Assembly (NCBI RefSeq): GCF_029784155.1
Contig: NC_073691.1
Span: 90,850,722 to 90,914,721, forward strand
Reading direction: 5' to 3'
Length of the DNA: 64,000 nt
Source: Uranotaenia lowii
Lineage: Eukaryota; Arthropoda; Insecta; Diptera; Culicidae
Position numbers and translations under genes: made by a program
The notes under the pieces: model-generated
Databases searched by the model: none
The model's input: the letters and a program-made list of their open reading frames with translations, nothing else
What the model was told of the DNA's origin: nothing
In this document: piece after piece, positions 23,605 to 34,444 of the stretch
How positions within the stretch are numbered: the stretch's first letter is position 1
Layout of the letters: each line of letters opens with the position of its first letter

Positions 23605-24179
23605 TACAACTTCATACTTCACTCCCTACCTAGTAGACGTGGACGCAACAAAAAAGCTTTCGGAGGAGTTAGTGTATACGTCAGCAAGAGCATCAAGGCT
23701 GTTCTTTTCCTGAAATCTGCATAGCATCCGAATCATCAAAGGTTTGAATTTATAGCACTGCAAGCAAAAATCAACTATTTGTAGATCACACTAATCAAAA
23801 TTTCCAGCAGCAATATGAAAACCTTATGCTCGATCTTTTAGAGCAACTTCAAACGAACTTACATTCTTGACATTCGAGACCAGAATTTACCCGAAAAACC
23901 GCAAAGAACTGTTTCTTCGGACGAGTGACAAAAACGCGTGTTTGTTGAACCGACGAAGAATTGATTATATTTCAGTAACATATCGAATCCAACACTGATA
24001 ATCTTGGTATACGGGTTATGTAGAATCTTAGTGACATTTCCATCAGCATCGTTTAGTGTCAACCTCATATTCAAGTCTGTTTCACATAGAATCTGGTCGC
24101 ATCTTTTCATTTACTGCAGCGCCCCTAGTTGTCACATCGCGAATCTATTGACAGTGTTTTGATCCGGATGGTTTGTTTA

Positions 24180-26142
24180 CTTAGTGGTGAAAATTTCATC
24201 AAGATTGAAGCAGTCAGTCACAGTCAAAAGTTATCGAACGCGAAAGACCGACTTGGTCAGGAGTAAAGATCGCGAAATTCCTGAAATATCCAAAATCGAC
24301 TGTAAATTCGGTGCTGCAACGTTACCGGGAGACCCTTACGGTGGATCAAACAAAACAAACCAGGCGTAAAAGGGGAACATATGACCGGAAGCTGTGAGCA
24401 AAGGTAATTTGATCAGTTCACAATAATCCTGGAATCTCCTTGCTTGATTTGGCGAAAAAGTTCAAGACGAACCACAGTGCAGCTCGACGAATTTGTTTGC
24501 GAGAAGGCTTGCGGTCGTATCATGCAAGCAACACCCCTGGTTGCCAAAACCAGGGCAAGGAAGTTGTACGAGAAAGTGTTGACCAAGTACAACGGATGCA
24601 TTTGATAGACGATGAAACTTACCTCAAAATGGATTTTGGACAAATACCCGGTAATAAATTTTACCTTGCGAAGCGTAAAGGGAATGTTGCGTTATAGATT
24701 CAAGTTTGTTTTCGCAGATAAATTTGCTCGTAAGTTGATGATTCGGCAAGGGATCTGTAGTTGTGGGAAGAAGACTATGATTTTCATCACTCGGGACACA
24801 ATGAATGGAAATGTTTACAAAGAAGAATGTCTTCAGAAGAGGGTTTTGCCATTCATTCGGTCCCACAAAGGTCCGATGAAGTTCTGGCCGGACCTGGCAA
24901 GCTGCCACTACAGCCGGGATGTCGTTAGGTGGTATAAGGAGAACAAGATCGATTTTGTTGAAAAAAGTATCAATCCACCAATTTGTCCGGATTTTCATCC
25001 CATCGAGGGCAATAGTTAAGGGCAAACTGAAGAAATGTGGCAGAACCATGGAAAAACCCGCTCAAATAAAAAAGTGGTGGAACAAGATGGCGAATGAGAT
25101 TACCAGCAGTAGGGGGAAGTGTTCCTATATGCGCATGTTGGGTAATATGCGCATATAGCCGATTGACGATATGGCTGGAGATTCATCATATCTAATCAGT
25201 GCAGTTTGAGAGTAATACGCTTTTAATACATGGCATGAAAAAATTTAATTGTTATATAAAGTCGAAAAAATTTAAAAATTCAAACAAAGTTTTTGTCAGT
25301 TTTGTTATAATATATTGAACTTTAATTATCGTGCGTGCAGATTCTGTGGACAAAAATTTTAATGGTTTTTCGTTCTTATTCATCTGGAAATCGGAAATTC
25401 AACAAATCGAAGCTTTTGGCGAAGTTTTGAATGATATAATATTGGAATAAGAGACAGGTTCTGACTGCCCATATCAAGGCAGGTTAAATGCCTATATCAA
25501 GAAAAATAGATTATTCTTATAATTTTTTTTTTTACTTTTTATCATTTAAACATTAAATCTACGCTCAAATCACGATCTTACAGCGAAAAAAAGAAGAACT
25601 TAATATTGATTCGATAAAAATACGATATGAACAAAACTTTAACATGAAATATGGCCATATGGCATACCTAACTATGTTTTATGCAAAAGAACTAGTGACG
25701 TAAAAAATTTCACCAAAGTTTCAGCCTTGACGTATTCTTAACATCCGTTTCTACCATTTTCAATTAAATAATATCAAAATATTGCAAGTGTTAATGAAAT
25801 ATAGCTAAAAACATAAATATGCGCATTTAGCCCGCCAGTTCTGGAAATCGGCTATTTTGACTTCTTTTATTATAAAATTATTTTCACAAAAACTGTAAGA
25901 GGTTTGAACAGAAAAATTACTCTAATGTTTATAAAACAGATGTCCGCTCATGTGTATATAGTTTTTAGACTCCTATCTATTGGAATATGGGAGAAAATTA
26001 GTGCTTTCCTTAATATGCGCATATAGCCCGCCTCTCCCCTACTGTGCAGAAAATGATGGGTGGTATCACGAAAAAAGTTCGAAAATTCATCCGAAAAGCT
26101 GACGAATTATTTTTATGTATTTTTTTCCTTAAAGTGCAATAA
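24180..26142 (+). pseudogene. DD37E transposase, frameshifted and interrupted by a MITE
   Basis: Pieces in different frames make up one transposase. They are KIAKFLKYPKSTVNSVLQRY (first helix-turn-helix), NNPGISLLDLAKKFKTNHSA (second), ARKLYEKVLTKYNGC and DDETYLKMDFGQIPGNKFYL with the first Asp. Then come RFKFVFADKFARKLMIRQGI, WPDLASCHYSRDVVRWY with the second Asp, and FHPIEGNS with the Glu, again 37 residues apart. The C-terminus IKKWWNKMANEITSS is cut by the MITE and resumes at 26042 as VQKMMGGITKKVRKFIRKAD, stopping at 26140-26142. I count at least four frameshifts and stops after YDRKL and AKVI. It resembles the intact 17234-18244 protein more than the 22459-23481 one. Confidence 0.85.
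25112..26039. mobile_element. TA-flanked MITE, 'CTATATGCGCATA' phrase
   Basis: Left end GGGGGAAGTGTTCCTATATG and right end, inverted, GGGGAGAGGCGGGCTATATG, each followed by CGCAT. The phrase AATATGCGCATATAGCC occurs just inside both ends and a third related word lies at about 25815-25832. TA at 25110-25111 and 26040-26041 is the target: removing the element and one TA restores AGCAGTACTGTGCAG. This keeps the transposase frame and its length relative to the 17234-18244 protein. That is strong evidence for a TA duplication. Confidence 0.9.
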
Positions 26143-26290
26143 AAACCCTACAAAATGACATTTTTACTTTTGTTGTACGTTATTTCTTTGTGGAGAAATG
26201 ATCTATTTTATCCGACAAGATTCTATGTGAAACAGAGTTTACGCTCCAACTGGAGATTACAACATAAATGTAATGGTTCAAAACCCTTTG

Positions 26291-27496
26291 GTATATATAC
26301 TAGACTAGTTCACTTTTCGGCTTTTTTCGCTGATCACAACGCCACTTACAGGGTTTGATCCTCATTCATTTTCAAGAACTCTGGCCGAATTTGAGCTCAT
26401 TTAAGTAAGTTTCCAGCGTGCGCTAGAAGTTTTATTGAAAAAAGTCCATTTTTCTGGAAAATTTTCATAGATGTGTTCTAGCAAGCTGTTGTTAATATAA
26501 AATGATAATTTTATTGTGCTCAGTGATTGGTATGACAAGCATTCGTATGGACCTGTTTTAGATAATTGACTAAATCAAACCGAAAAAATTTAAAAATTCA
26601 TAAACTACCAACTTTTACAGAAAATTTACTAACAAGTTAAGAGCTTAAAATCAGTAGTAAATAGAAAAAAATATTTTCGATATAAACTTTTCATAAAAAG
26701 ATAGCCTTATTTATAACCTTTAATTTGATGTATAACACTTAATTATCGCAACAGTACAAGCAAAGATATTCAAACATTCACATCACATTCTTTGAATCAT
26801 AATGTTGTCTCCATTCAAGTTTGAGCATCATGCAACCTGCAAAATGTGGCATCAAGAGGACTTGCTTACAACTTGATCAAAGCGCGCGCTTTTTTAACTC
26901 CTGGCCCCGTCGTGGGGAACTTGATTGAATAAAATATCCTTTCTTGTGCACAAGTTGGTGTGGAGCAAACTTGAATGGAAAATATTTTATCAAATCAAAT
27001 TTGTTGCATTGATATTTGAATAACTTTGCTAGCACTCATGCGATCTTTAAGTGTTATACATCAAATTAAAGGTTATAAATAAGGCTATCTTTTTATGAAA
27101 AGTTTATATCGAAAATATTTTTTTCTATTTACTGCTGATTTTAAGCTCTCAACTTGTAAGTAAATTTTCTGTAAAAGTTGGAAGTTTATGAATTTTTAAA
27201 TTTTTCCGGTTTGATTTAGTCAATTATCTAAAACAGGTCCATACGAATGCTTGTCATACCAATCACCGAGCACAATAAAATTATCATTTTATATTAACAA
27301 CAGCTTGCTAGAACACATCTACGAAAATTTTCCAGAAAAATGGACTTTTTTCAATAAAACTCCTAGCGCACGCCGGAAACTTACTCAAATGAGCTCAAAT
27401 TTGGCCAGAGTACTTGAAAATGAATGAGGATCAAACCCTGTAAGTGGCGTTGCGATCAGCGAAAAAAGCCGAAAAGTGAACTAGTCTAATATATAC
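26291..27496. mobile_element. 1.2-kb foldback element, arms ~450 bp
   Basis: Positions 26291-26742 and 27047-27496 are inverse copies along their whole length with only scattered differences. They begin GTATATATACTAGACTAG on the outside and meet at TGTATAACACTTAA on the inside. Weaker inverse similarity continues into the 304-bp spacer (CCATTCAAGTTTG / CAAACTTGAATGG). There is no protein. The flanks are TA-rich, so the exact duplication is unclear. It interrupts the CR1-like LINE between the third DD37E element and the endonuclease remnant at 27520. A transcript across it would form a long double-stranded RNA. Confidence 0.9.
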
Positions 27497-28052
27497 GCAC
27501 ACTTCACCAACTGAATTGTTTTGAATTTCAAGTTTGACATTTTACGCACAAATGCTACTCGCATCACTGAGACAAGCAGCTTAACGATCGATCTGATGAT
27601 GATTGATGTACCAGACTCAGTATTTTGTTTTCCAAAACAGCTTCTAGCAACGGAATCTCTGACCACAAAATCGTCCATCTCCTCACTGACGTTAGAATCC
27701 GTGAGCCTCCTCCAAAACGTATTAAAATTAGGAACTTTAAAAGGGTCAACCACCAACTTAATTAGCAAGCCGACTTTCAAGCAATCGATTTTCGCCTATT
27801 TCTCTCCGCTCGAAATGTCCAGATAAAAGTTGAAATTCTGATGTCACATCTTCAGCACCTAATTGAAACACACGCGCCGGAAAAAGTCAAGATTAGCATT
27901 CTCCGCAATCTAAATCGTCGCCGAGGCGATGAGTGGTAGAAGAAATACAGAAGAGTCAGTCTTCTTTTGCGGCTAAAAAATAGTACTGCGAACGAAAATT
28001 TTCGCACGAGCTTCCAGCAAAGCAACTGTGGAACAACCTGAGGAAAGAAAGA

Positions 28053-28122
28053 ATATTTTTGTAAAGTATTGTAGCTCTATTATGTAATTACACCACTAGA
28101 ATTGGTATGGAATTGGCTCTCT
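28053..28122. repeat. Left piece of a repeat related to 1173-1788, split by the RTE element
   Basis: TATTTTTGTAAAGTATTG, ATGTAATTACACCAC and GGTATGGAATTGGCT match 1384-1442 closely. The match stops at the RTE insertion and resumes at 30313. The last 12 bases, AATTGGCTCTCT at 28111-28122, are the target duplication. Confidence 0.75.
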
Positions 28123-30312
28123 TACTTACTTAATGATCCCGCGCCGATCCTCCGGTACATAGGGCCGTGGTAAAAGACCTCCACTGTTGACGATCCGGGG
28201 CCAGCGTCTTCACTTGGTCCCAGTCAAGATTCTCGTCGACAGTTCGGATTTCAGCGGCTAGGCTTCGCCGCCACGAGTTTCGGTGTCTGCCTTTTCTTCG
28301 ATGACCTTCTGGATTCCAATCTAGCGCCTCTCTGCAAATCTCATTTTCATCTCTTCGCAGCGTGTGCCCAATCCATCTCCACTTACGTTCCCGAATCTGA
28401 ATTTCTAGCGCCCTTTGATGACACCGGCGATGTAGTTCCTCATTCGAGATCCAGTTGCCAGGCCACCAAGCGCGGATGATGTTCCGCAGGCAGCGGTTTA
28501 CAAATACTTGCAGTTTTCGCGTCGTCACCGCATATGTGCACCAAGTTTCGCACCCGTACAGCAATACGGATTTGACGTTTGAGTTGAAGATTCGTATTTT
28601 CTTTCGTAGAGATATCTGGCTTGACCGCCAGATGTTTCGGAGACTCGCAAATGCAAATCGGGCCATTCTGATCCGGGTTTCGACGTCTTTCCTGGTACCA
28701 CCATCAGGCGTTATCTGGCTACCTAAGATACTGGAAGCACTCAACTTTCTCAACTTGTTGTCCAGCTACCATGAAACTGGAGGGATTTCCTGTGTTGATC
28801 TCCATCGACTTGGTCTTTCCGACATTGACTTTGAGACCTGCTGCCTTGGAACTTTCGGTGAGGTCGTCGAGTTTGCTCTGCATATCCGGTTGTGTTTGAA
28901 CGAGCAAAACAATATCGTCAGCCAGGTCAAGGTCGTTCAGTTGCTCCATTGTTGAAGGATTCCACGGCAATCCTCGGTTCGGTGCACAGTCAATCGATCC
29001 AATTAGAATCTCATCCATAACGATTAGGAAAAGTAGCGGTGATAGAATACATCCTTGTCTCACTCCAGCAGTTACCGGGATTGGTTCGGACAAGACACCG
29101 TCGTGCAAGACCTTGCACGAGAATGCCTCGTACTGTGCTTCGATGAGATGGACTAGTTTCTCTGGGACCCCTCGTCGCCTTAGAGCCGCCCAGATGTTTT
29201 CATGGTTAAGTCGGTCGAATGCTTTTTCGAAATCAACGAACACCAGCAGAAGAGAGTCCTGGAATTCGTTGATTTGTTCCAGTATGATTCGTAGCGTTGT
29301 GATGTGGTCCACACATGATCGTCCGGATCGGAACCCAGCTTGTTGCCGTCGGAGTGTAGCGTCGATTTTCTCCTGGATCCTGTTCAGGATCACTTTGCAG
29401 AGTACTTTGAGGGTTGTACAGATCAATGCCTCGCCAGTTACCGCACTCTGTCAGGTCTCCTTTCTTCGGGACCTTTACGAGGATACCCTGCATCCAGTCG
29501 GCCGGGAATGTTGCAGTATCCCAGATGTCAGCGAAAAGACGGTGCAACATTTGTGCTGATAGGGCAGGGTCGGCTTTCAGCATTTCAGCAGGGATGCAAT
29601 CGATCCCAGGTGCTTTGTTGGATTTCATGTTTTTGATTGCCTCTTCTATTTCAGCCAGCGAGGGCGCTTCCGAGTTGATGCCATTTATGCGACTTACTGT
29701 TGGCGCTTCAAGCTGCGGGTTCTGTTGGCCATCGCTATTCGTGACTCGGTTTGAGCTGATCTGTTCGATCGGTCAATAACTGACCTGCTCGGTCTTTTAG
29801 CGGCATTCTTGCATTAGTCCTTGCACCACTGAGGCGGCGAGAAATGTAATAAAGTAATCGGATATCTCCATTGGCGGCGGTTCTTTCTCCCTCTTCGGCT
29901 AGGGAGTTTGTCCAGACTCTCTTGTCTCGTCTACAAGCTCGTTTAACTGCCTTTTCCAGCTCCGTATATCGTAAGCGGGCGGCTGCTTTGGCTGACCCGG
30001 TACATGCCTGCTCAATTCCGACTTTCGCCTTTCTCCGATCATCGACCATCCTCCAAGTTTCATCCGACATCCATTCACTCCTTCTTCCACAAACTTTACC
30101 GAGAGTACCATGGCTCGTCGTGATAAAGGCATTTTTGATTCCACACCACTGTTCTTCGACTGTTCCGTCTGTCGGCAGCTCCGAGGCTCGGGATTCTAGC
30201 TGTTCAACCTATGCCCTTTTCACCTCTGGATTCTCCAACCGGCGGACGTCGTATCGACACCCGACTTTCTCCTCGCGCCGTTGGACACGCGCAACTCTCA
30301 GTCGTATCTCGT
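28123..30312 (-). mobile_element. RTE-clade LINE, 5'-truncated copy
   Basis: The insert is flanked by an exact 12-bp duplication, AATTGGCTCTCT (28111-28122 and 30313-30324). It is oriented on the minus strand and ends at its 3' side with a short tandem tail (TAAG repeats) instead of poly-A, as is usual for RTE elements. The 5' end is cut inside the last part of the endonuclease domain. It shares long near-identical segments with the RTE copy at 54217-60390. Confidence 0.93.
28130..30311 (-). pseudogene. RTE endonuclease/reverse transcriptase, frameshifted
   Basis: From the 5' side the protein starts in the tail of the endonuclease (LRVARVQRREEKVG) and goes through the linker (30070-29735). 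It enters reverse transcriptase at KSNKAPGIDCIPAEMLKAD. Recognisable RT blocks are WMQGILVKVPKKGD, QQAGFRSGRSCVDHITTLRI, VFVDFEKAFDRLNHENIW, GVRQGCILSPLLF and the catalytic LADDIVLL. The C-terminal domain follows, with LLYGCETW, RWIGHTLRR and the end GGSARDH close to the 3' tail. The frame breaks near 29730, 29430 and 28740, and one TAG interrupts KRA-VEQLES, so it is inactive. In complete relatives an apurinic-type endonuclease of about 250 residues precedes this part. Here nearly all of it is missing through 5' truncation. Confidence 0.92.
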
Positions 30313-30510
30313 AATTGGCTCTCTAATGAATATAAATTTATTGCGGACATCTTACGTTTACTCAAAATCCAGTGCACAGTTGAATTAAAGTTCAATCTGA
30401 GAAGTTGCAAAATGACAAAAAGTTCGAAAAACAGCCACCTTTGAAAATTCGTCATAAGTTCTTTATTTCGTATTTTAACAAAATAAAAATGCAAAAATGC
30501 GCCTTATTAT
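30313..30510. repeat. Right piece of the repeat split by the RTE element
   Basis: Blocks such as ACTCAAAATCCAGT, GACAAAAAGTTCGAAAAACA and TTCGTATTTT match 1483-1610, in the same order as in the 1173-1788 element. Outer ends of that element were not seen here, so this is an internal fragment or a diverged relative. Confidence 0.7.
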
Positions 30511-31450
30511 TTATGTCAACTATTTTCAATTTAAACAACCCCGGTGTAATGAAATTTCACCGTTGAAAATAATGATAATCAAAACAAACCAGTTTTAAGA
30601 CGTTAATTATGGATAGTTTGGGTTATTGTAGAGAAAAAAGGTCGGATCATTTCCTGCTGGTATTCCGTTGATGTGCACGAAAAACAGAACCCATCGATAT
30701 CCTTGATCTGGAACCATGCGGATTGTGTGGAAGTCAATCAATTTTGGAATTAAAGATAACCATTTGTCGGCTTATCATGACAAACGTATATTAATGTGCC
30801 GAATGCGGGCTTACGTAAAGTCCAGCTAGCAACGTATGGGAACGAGAAAACGAACGAGAAAAAACAACCATCGGAATTGGCAAAAAGCTACCCACGTGTC
30901 CGAATAAGTCGCCGCCGTATTGCTTTATCGTGCAAAAACCAGAAAATGTAACCAATCTGTAGCCATCCATAAGGTGGAAGACTTTGGCCCGGCCCGGGAC
31001 TTTCGATGTGGTTGGTTTTTATCTTTCAGGGCTAGCTAACATCGGAAAGCCAAAAAGATGCGCCCTGAATCGGAAAGAAGGTTCGAGAAATTAAGGATTT
31101 GTTACCGACTACAATAGCCATAGAGAAAGAAATAACGAGAGAACAAACGGGAGGTCCCTGGGGCTGTTTTAGGTTGAATCACAATCATCATCCGAAGATG
31201 TTTGTCTTTAAGCATGTTTCATCAGGGCATTCTAACCACATTAGTTTGTTTGTTTACAACCCATGCGTCTGAGAATTAATCGGCTAGTTTAAGGTTAATG
31301 ATGCCGAATCTCTGTGCGGAATGCCGATTTGTGGGGGGGGGGGGGGGGGGGGTTTAGACGAAAACGATAGCGTGAGTGAAATTTTTAATTCCGTAAAATG
31401 GGACGAACTGGGACGAAAGCATTGAAGTTTTTTTTATTTGATCACCATAA
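30511..31450. other. Stretch without recognised gene; 20-base G run
   Basis: No motif-bearing frame was found. A run of 20 G lies at 31333-31352 on the plus strand. Around 30940-31130 the sequence is locally GC-richer but I cannot assign it. Confidence 0.4.
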
Positions 31451-31451
31451 T

Positions 31452-31803
31452 CCGGGGTAATATTGATCACTTTTTTCAAAATATTTCGATTATTTTTCTG
31501 TTAAGGGGAATTATGATGCTGCCTACATTAAGGGGCAAAAATAATTATAATTGCTAAATAGTTTGAGCTTCAGAATACAAATGAAATTTAACCTTCACAC
31601 ATTCCTCTAGGCCCTCCTACTATTTCCATTTTGATTTTTCTTCAAAGTTAACGAATTGATATCATTCCTATTCATTTGTCCAATAAGATGAAAGAAGAAA
31701 GATGGTTCATTTGTTTAGTATCGTAAAACGGGGTAACTTAAATTTGACCAAATACTTTTGCACATTATCATCAATAACTCAGTCTATAGTTTGAATTTTT
31801 GAA
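31452..31803. repeat. Arm of a MITE-like repeat, 'GGGGTAATATTGATCAC' phrase
   Basis: The sequence begins with ATCCGGGGTAATATTGATCAC-type text. From about 31503 to 31690 it is the inverse of 37150-37480 (for example CTCCTACTATTTCCATTTTG, GTTAACGAATTGATATC). The LTR element at 31809 inserted into or beside it. A matching end phrase, TGATCAATGTTACC, appears at about 38088-38101, so the parent element may span 31452-38100 with everything between nested inside; this span is a guess. Confidence 0.4.
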
Positions 31804-31808
31804 AACTG

Positions 31809-32076
31809 TGATGAATGTCATCACTATTGGTCACCCTGAGTTGATAGTGAAAACGCCTCGATGTATACTAGCTGTTGCTAGCTGTTTTCTTCGTTTGGAC
31901 TGCTGCTATAATATTACCCGTGCGTTGAATAATTGTTCATGTTCATTTGATGAAATTTGCGCGGTAAAAACTGTAATCAGAATGAAATGACAATAAAATA
32001 TCCTCTTTAGTTTTAGTCGTCGACAAGAGAAGGTGTCTTGTCAATTTCTTATTCGAAAATCTATCCAGACAGAACA
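31809..32076 (+). repeat. Left LTR (268 bp)
   Basis: The LTR starts TGATGAATGTC and ends CCAGACAGAACA, the canonical TG…CA borders. It is preceded by AACTG (31804-31808), which is repeated after the right LTR at 36431-36435, a 5-bp target duplication. A TAGTTTTAGTCGTCGACAAG segment and an AATAAAA word lie in its 3' third. Confidence 0.85.
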
Positions 32077-32552
32077 TTGGTGCCGTGACCAGGATTGGGT
32101 AGCTTTCGCTACCTCGTCCTGAAATTGATCAAAAACCCAACAACGTAGGTGTACCCAGCTCGATCTGCCGCCGATATTATTTAGTTTCCTTTCAACAACA
32201 ACCCGAACCACGCTGAACCCCGAAATAGTTACGAACCCTGTCCCGATCAGTGATACTGGTGGTTACGGTAGACTACCAGCCATTCGGGCACCTGCCGTAC
32301 TGACTGTCCGGTCAGTACCCGCTTCGGAAGCACTTCGAAGTACGTGTGCCTATTACTGATCACTTTGTTTTAAAGTTGCTAATCCAGAACATACCAGTGT
32401 AGACCGCTACCCTGCCGAGGTTTCCCAGTTACAATGTGTGCCAAAATTCCATTCCAGTTCAATTCAACGTACTCGATGGTGGCCAGCTATTTCATCTCTT
32501 CGAACATCCAGTAATATCCAGTAATTAACAGTGAAATTCGTTGAATTGTTGA
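32077..32552 (+). other. LTR-element leader with primer-binding site
   Basis: The sequence starts immediately after the left LTR with TTGGTGCCGTGACC, the probable primer-binding site. The rest is leader without a convincing gag start. The word CCAGTAATAT is duplicated near its right border (about 32510-32525), and the LINE sequence begins at about 32553. Confidence 0.6.
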
Positions 32553-34444
32553 AAACTGTTCCACAATACCGGGCCAAGTATCGATCCTTGTGGAACCCCT
32601 GCCGAGACTCTCACTGTTTCCAGTCCCTCGCTGGTCATATACTGTAGTTGGCGGTCACGGAAGTAACACTCCACCATCCTACAGATATATGCCGGAATCC
32701 TCATGTTGATGAGCGACGACGCAATCGCTGCCCAACTGACGCTGTTAAACGCGTTCTTAACGTCGAGAGTGACCACTGCGCAAAACCGATCTCCTCTCCG
32801 TTTCCTCAACCTGGCTTCATCTGCCCTTTCGATGACCAGTCGAATGGCATCCACCGTGCTACGACCTTTCCGGAAACCGAACTGTTCGTCGGATAGGCCG
32901 TTCGCTCCTTCGGTGTAGAGCTGGATCCTACTCTGCAACACCTTTTCTAGAACCTTGCCAGCGGTGTCCAGCAGACATATCGGTCGATACGCTGAAGGTT
33001 CACCAGGTGGCTTGCCCGGTTTTGGCAGGAGCACCAATCGCTGCCGCTTCCACTCATCTGGGAAGACCCTATCATCCACGTACTGTTGCAGTGAAGACCG
33101 GAACATTTCGGGATGTTCCATAAGCGCAGCCTTCACTGCAACGTTAGGGATGCCATCCGGACCCGGAGCTTTGTTCAGCTGAAGGGACTTAGCGATGTCG
33201 CGCAGTTCCTCCAGTGAAATCCTCTCCTCGTCGCTCGTGTCCCAGTCGTATGGGACCCTCGGCCATGTCACTTCCGCATGCTGTGGGAACAGCTCGTTGA
33301 CGATCTCACGCAGTTTTATCGGACACGATTCCTGTGGCGCACCTCCGCTCCGCGTTTTGGCCATGACAATCCTGTAAGCGTCGCCCCAGGGGTTGTCGTT
33401 GGCGTCCTCGCAGAGTTGCCTGAATCGTGCCTTTTTGCTCGCCTTAATTGCCCTGCAGAGGGCAGACCTCGCCACTGCGTAGGGTACTCTCCGCTCCGCT
33501 CTCGCTGACGGGGACCTCGCTCTCTGCATATGTCGCCTAGCCCGAAGGCAGCTAGTACGCAGGTCTGCGATTTCCGCCGTCCACCAGTAGACGGGTTGTC
33601 GAGTGTCCTTCCGCTTCGCCCTTCTCGTCATCGCAGCGTCGCATGCACGTGCGAGTACCCTCGCTAGATTTTCCGCGGACAGGTTTTCCAAGGTCCGCTC
33701 CCAGTTTAACACCTCGACAAAGACGTTCCGGTCGAATTGTGTTGTCTTCCAGAGACGTGCTCCTGTTGTCGTACCTCTTCTACCTGCCCGCGAACTTGTG
33801 CCCACACGATAACGGATCGCGAAGTGATCGCTATCGGTGAACACGTCGCTTACCCTCCAGTCGCTCGTCCAGCCCGGACTGCTGAAGGTGACGTCGATGA
33901 TGGACTCGCTCCCATTCCTGTGGTAGGTCCTCGTGTTGCCTACATTCCCCAGGTCAACGTCCAGCCTCGCAAGGGCTTCCAGCAGAAGCTGTCCCCTGGG
34001 GTTTGTAAGGCGACTACCCCATTCTACGGCCCACGCGTTGAAGTCCCCGCCTATGACAACGGGGCTCCGACCCGTGAGACCTTCGACGATTCTGTCCATC
34101 ATGACGCCGAATCTCTCCAGAGACCACCGCGGGGGGGCGTAGCAGCTACAGACGAAGATCCCGTTGACCTTGGCTATAACGAAGCCTTCCTCACCAGCGG
34201 AAACCACCTCTTGTATGGGGTATCTTCCTGTAACCCATATCGCGGCCAGTTTGGCTCTATCGGTTACCCAATTGCTGCCATCCGTGGTCCTGCGATACGG
34301 GTCTGCCACTAACGCCAGGTCCAACTTTTCCTCAAATGCCAACTGCCGCAACAGCTGGTGTGCTGATTGGCAGTGGTTGAGGTTGAGCTGAACCGCTTCT
34401 ATCCCCGCGAAGGTGCAGCCGACGCCTTTTGAAAGGCGGGGCAC
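32553..34444 (-). pseudogene. R1-like LINE ORF2: endonuclease plus reverse transcriptase, cut in the RT domain
   Basis: The open frame runs 639 residues without interruption. It begins with an apurinic-type endonuclease (LNLNHCQSAHQLLRQL; VVIGGDFNAWAVEWGS; ESIIDVTFSS; the final SDHFAIRY, about residues 20-215). A linker rich in Arg follows, then reverse transcriptase (LNKAPGPDGIPNVAVKAAL, PKPGKPPGEPSAYRPICLLD, SDEQFGFRKGRSTVDAI, VVTLDVKNAFNSVSW). It ends abruptly just after GVPQGSILGPVLWN, before the catalytic DD box. The last 16 residues, SFQQFNEFHC and neighbours, are read-through into LTR leader sequence. The first in-frame start-like codon is a GTG at 34444. ORF2 overlaps the end of ORF1 by about 46 bp, as in R1-clade elements. 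High GC and unbroken frame contrast with the surroundings, suggesting a young piece. Loss of the 3' side is unusual for a LINE. Confidence 0.88.

Larger units (their letters stand above)
24073..26239 (+). mobile_element. Third DD37E element, older, carrying a MITE
   Basis: Left end AAGTCTGTTTCACATAGAAT (from 24073) and, inverted at 26239, AACTCTGTTTCACATAGAAT. The right flank is TA (26240-26241), while the left flank is now TC. Without the MITE at 25112-26039 the element would be about 1.24 kb, the normal size. The inner ends carry a GGCGC(T/C)CCTAGT word also present inside the 17104-18406 element, so the two families are related. Confidence 0.85.
20310..28052 (+). pseudogene. CR1-like LINE with PHD-finger ORF1, split by four insertions
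   Basis: One plus-strand LINE can be followed in pieces. ORF1 starts at 20310 (MGGKEICGICKRENPSARG) and, after a frameshift near 20410, reads CCERCSLWFHNNC. It resumes at 21517 with MNSSEILLPYLQLFFYFCEK and C: a PHD finger interrupted at its sixth-to-seventh ligand. Downstream come a coiled-coil-like segment (21660-21865) and the C-terminal block NRFTLNEVLSMTTFRILNMA (about 22098-22160), matching the intact ORF1 at 50918-51970. An internal deletion then joins ORF1 to the endonuclease, which continues after a DD37E insert at 23606 as YNFILHSLPSRRGRNKKAFG and GVSVYVSKSI up to about 23910. After further inserts it gives FDILRTNATRITETSSLTID and the pre-RT linker (27520-28050). Reverse transcriptase is absent. 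Many stops and shifts make it dead. Confidence 0.8.

Noticed and set aside
31333..31352. Run of 20 G, considered as a functional G-quadruplex site
   Set aside because: A bare homopolymer between unassigned sequences is most simply slippage; no context supports a function.
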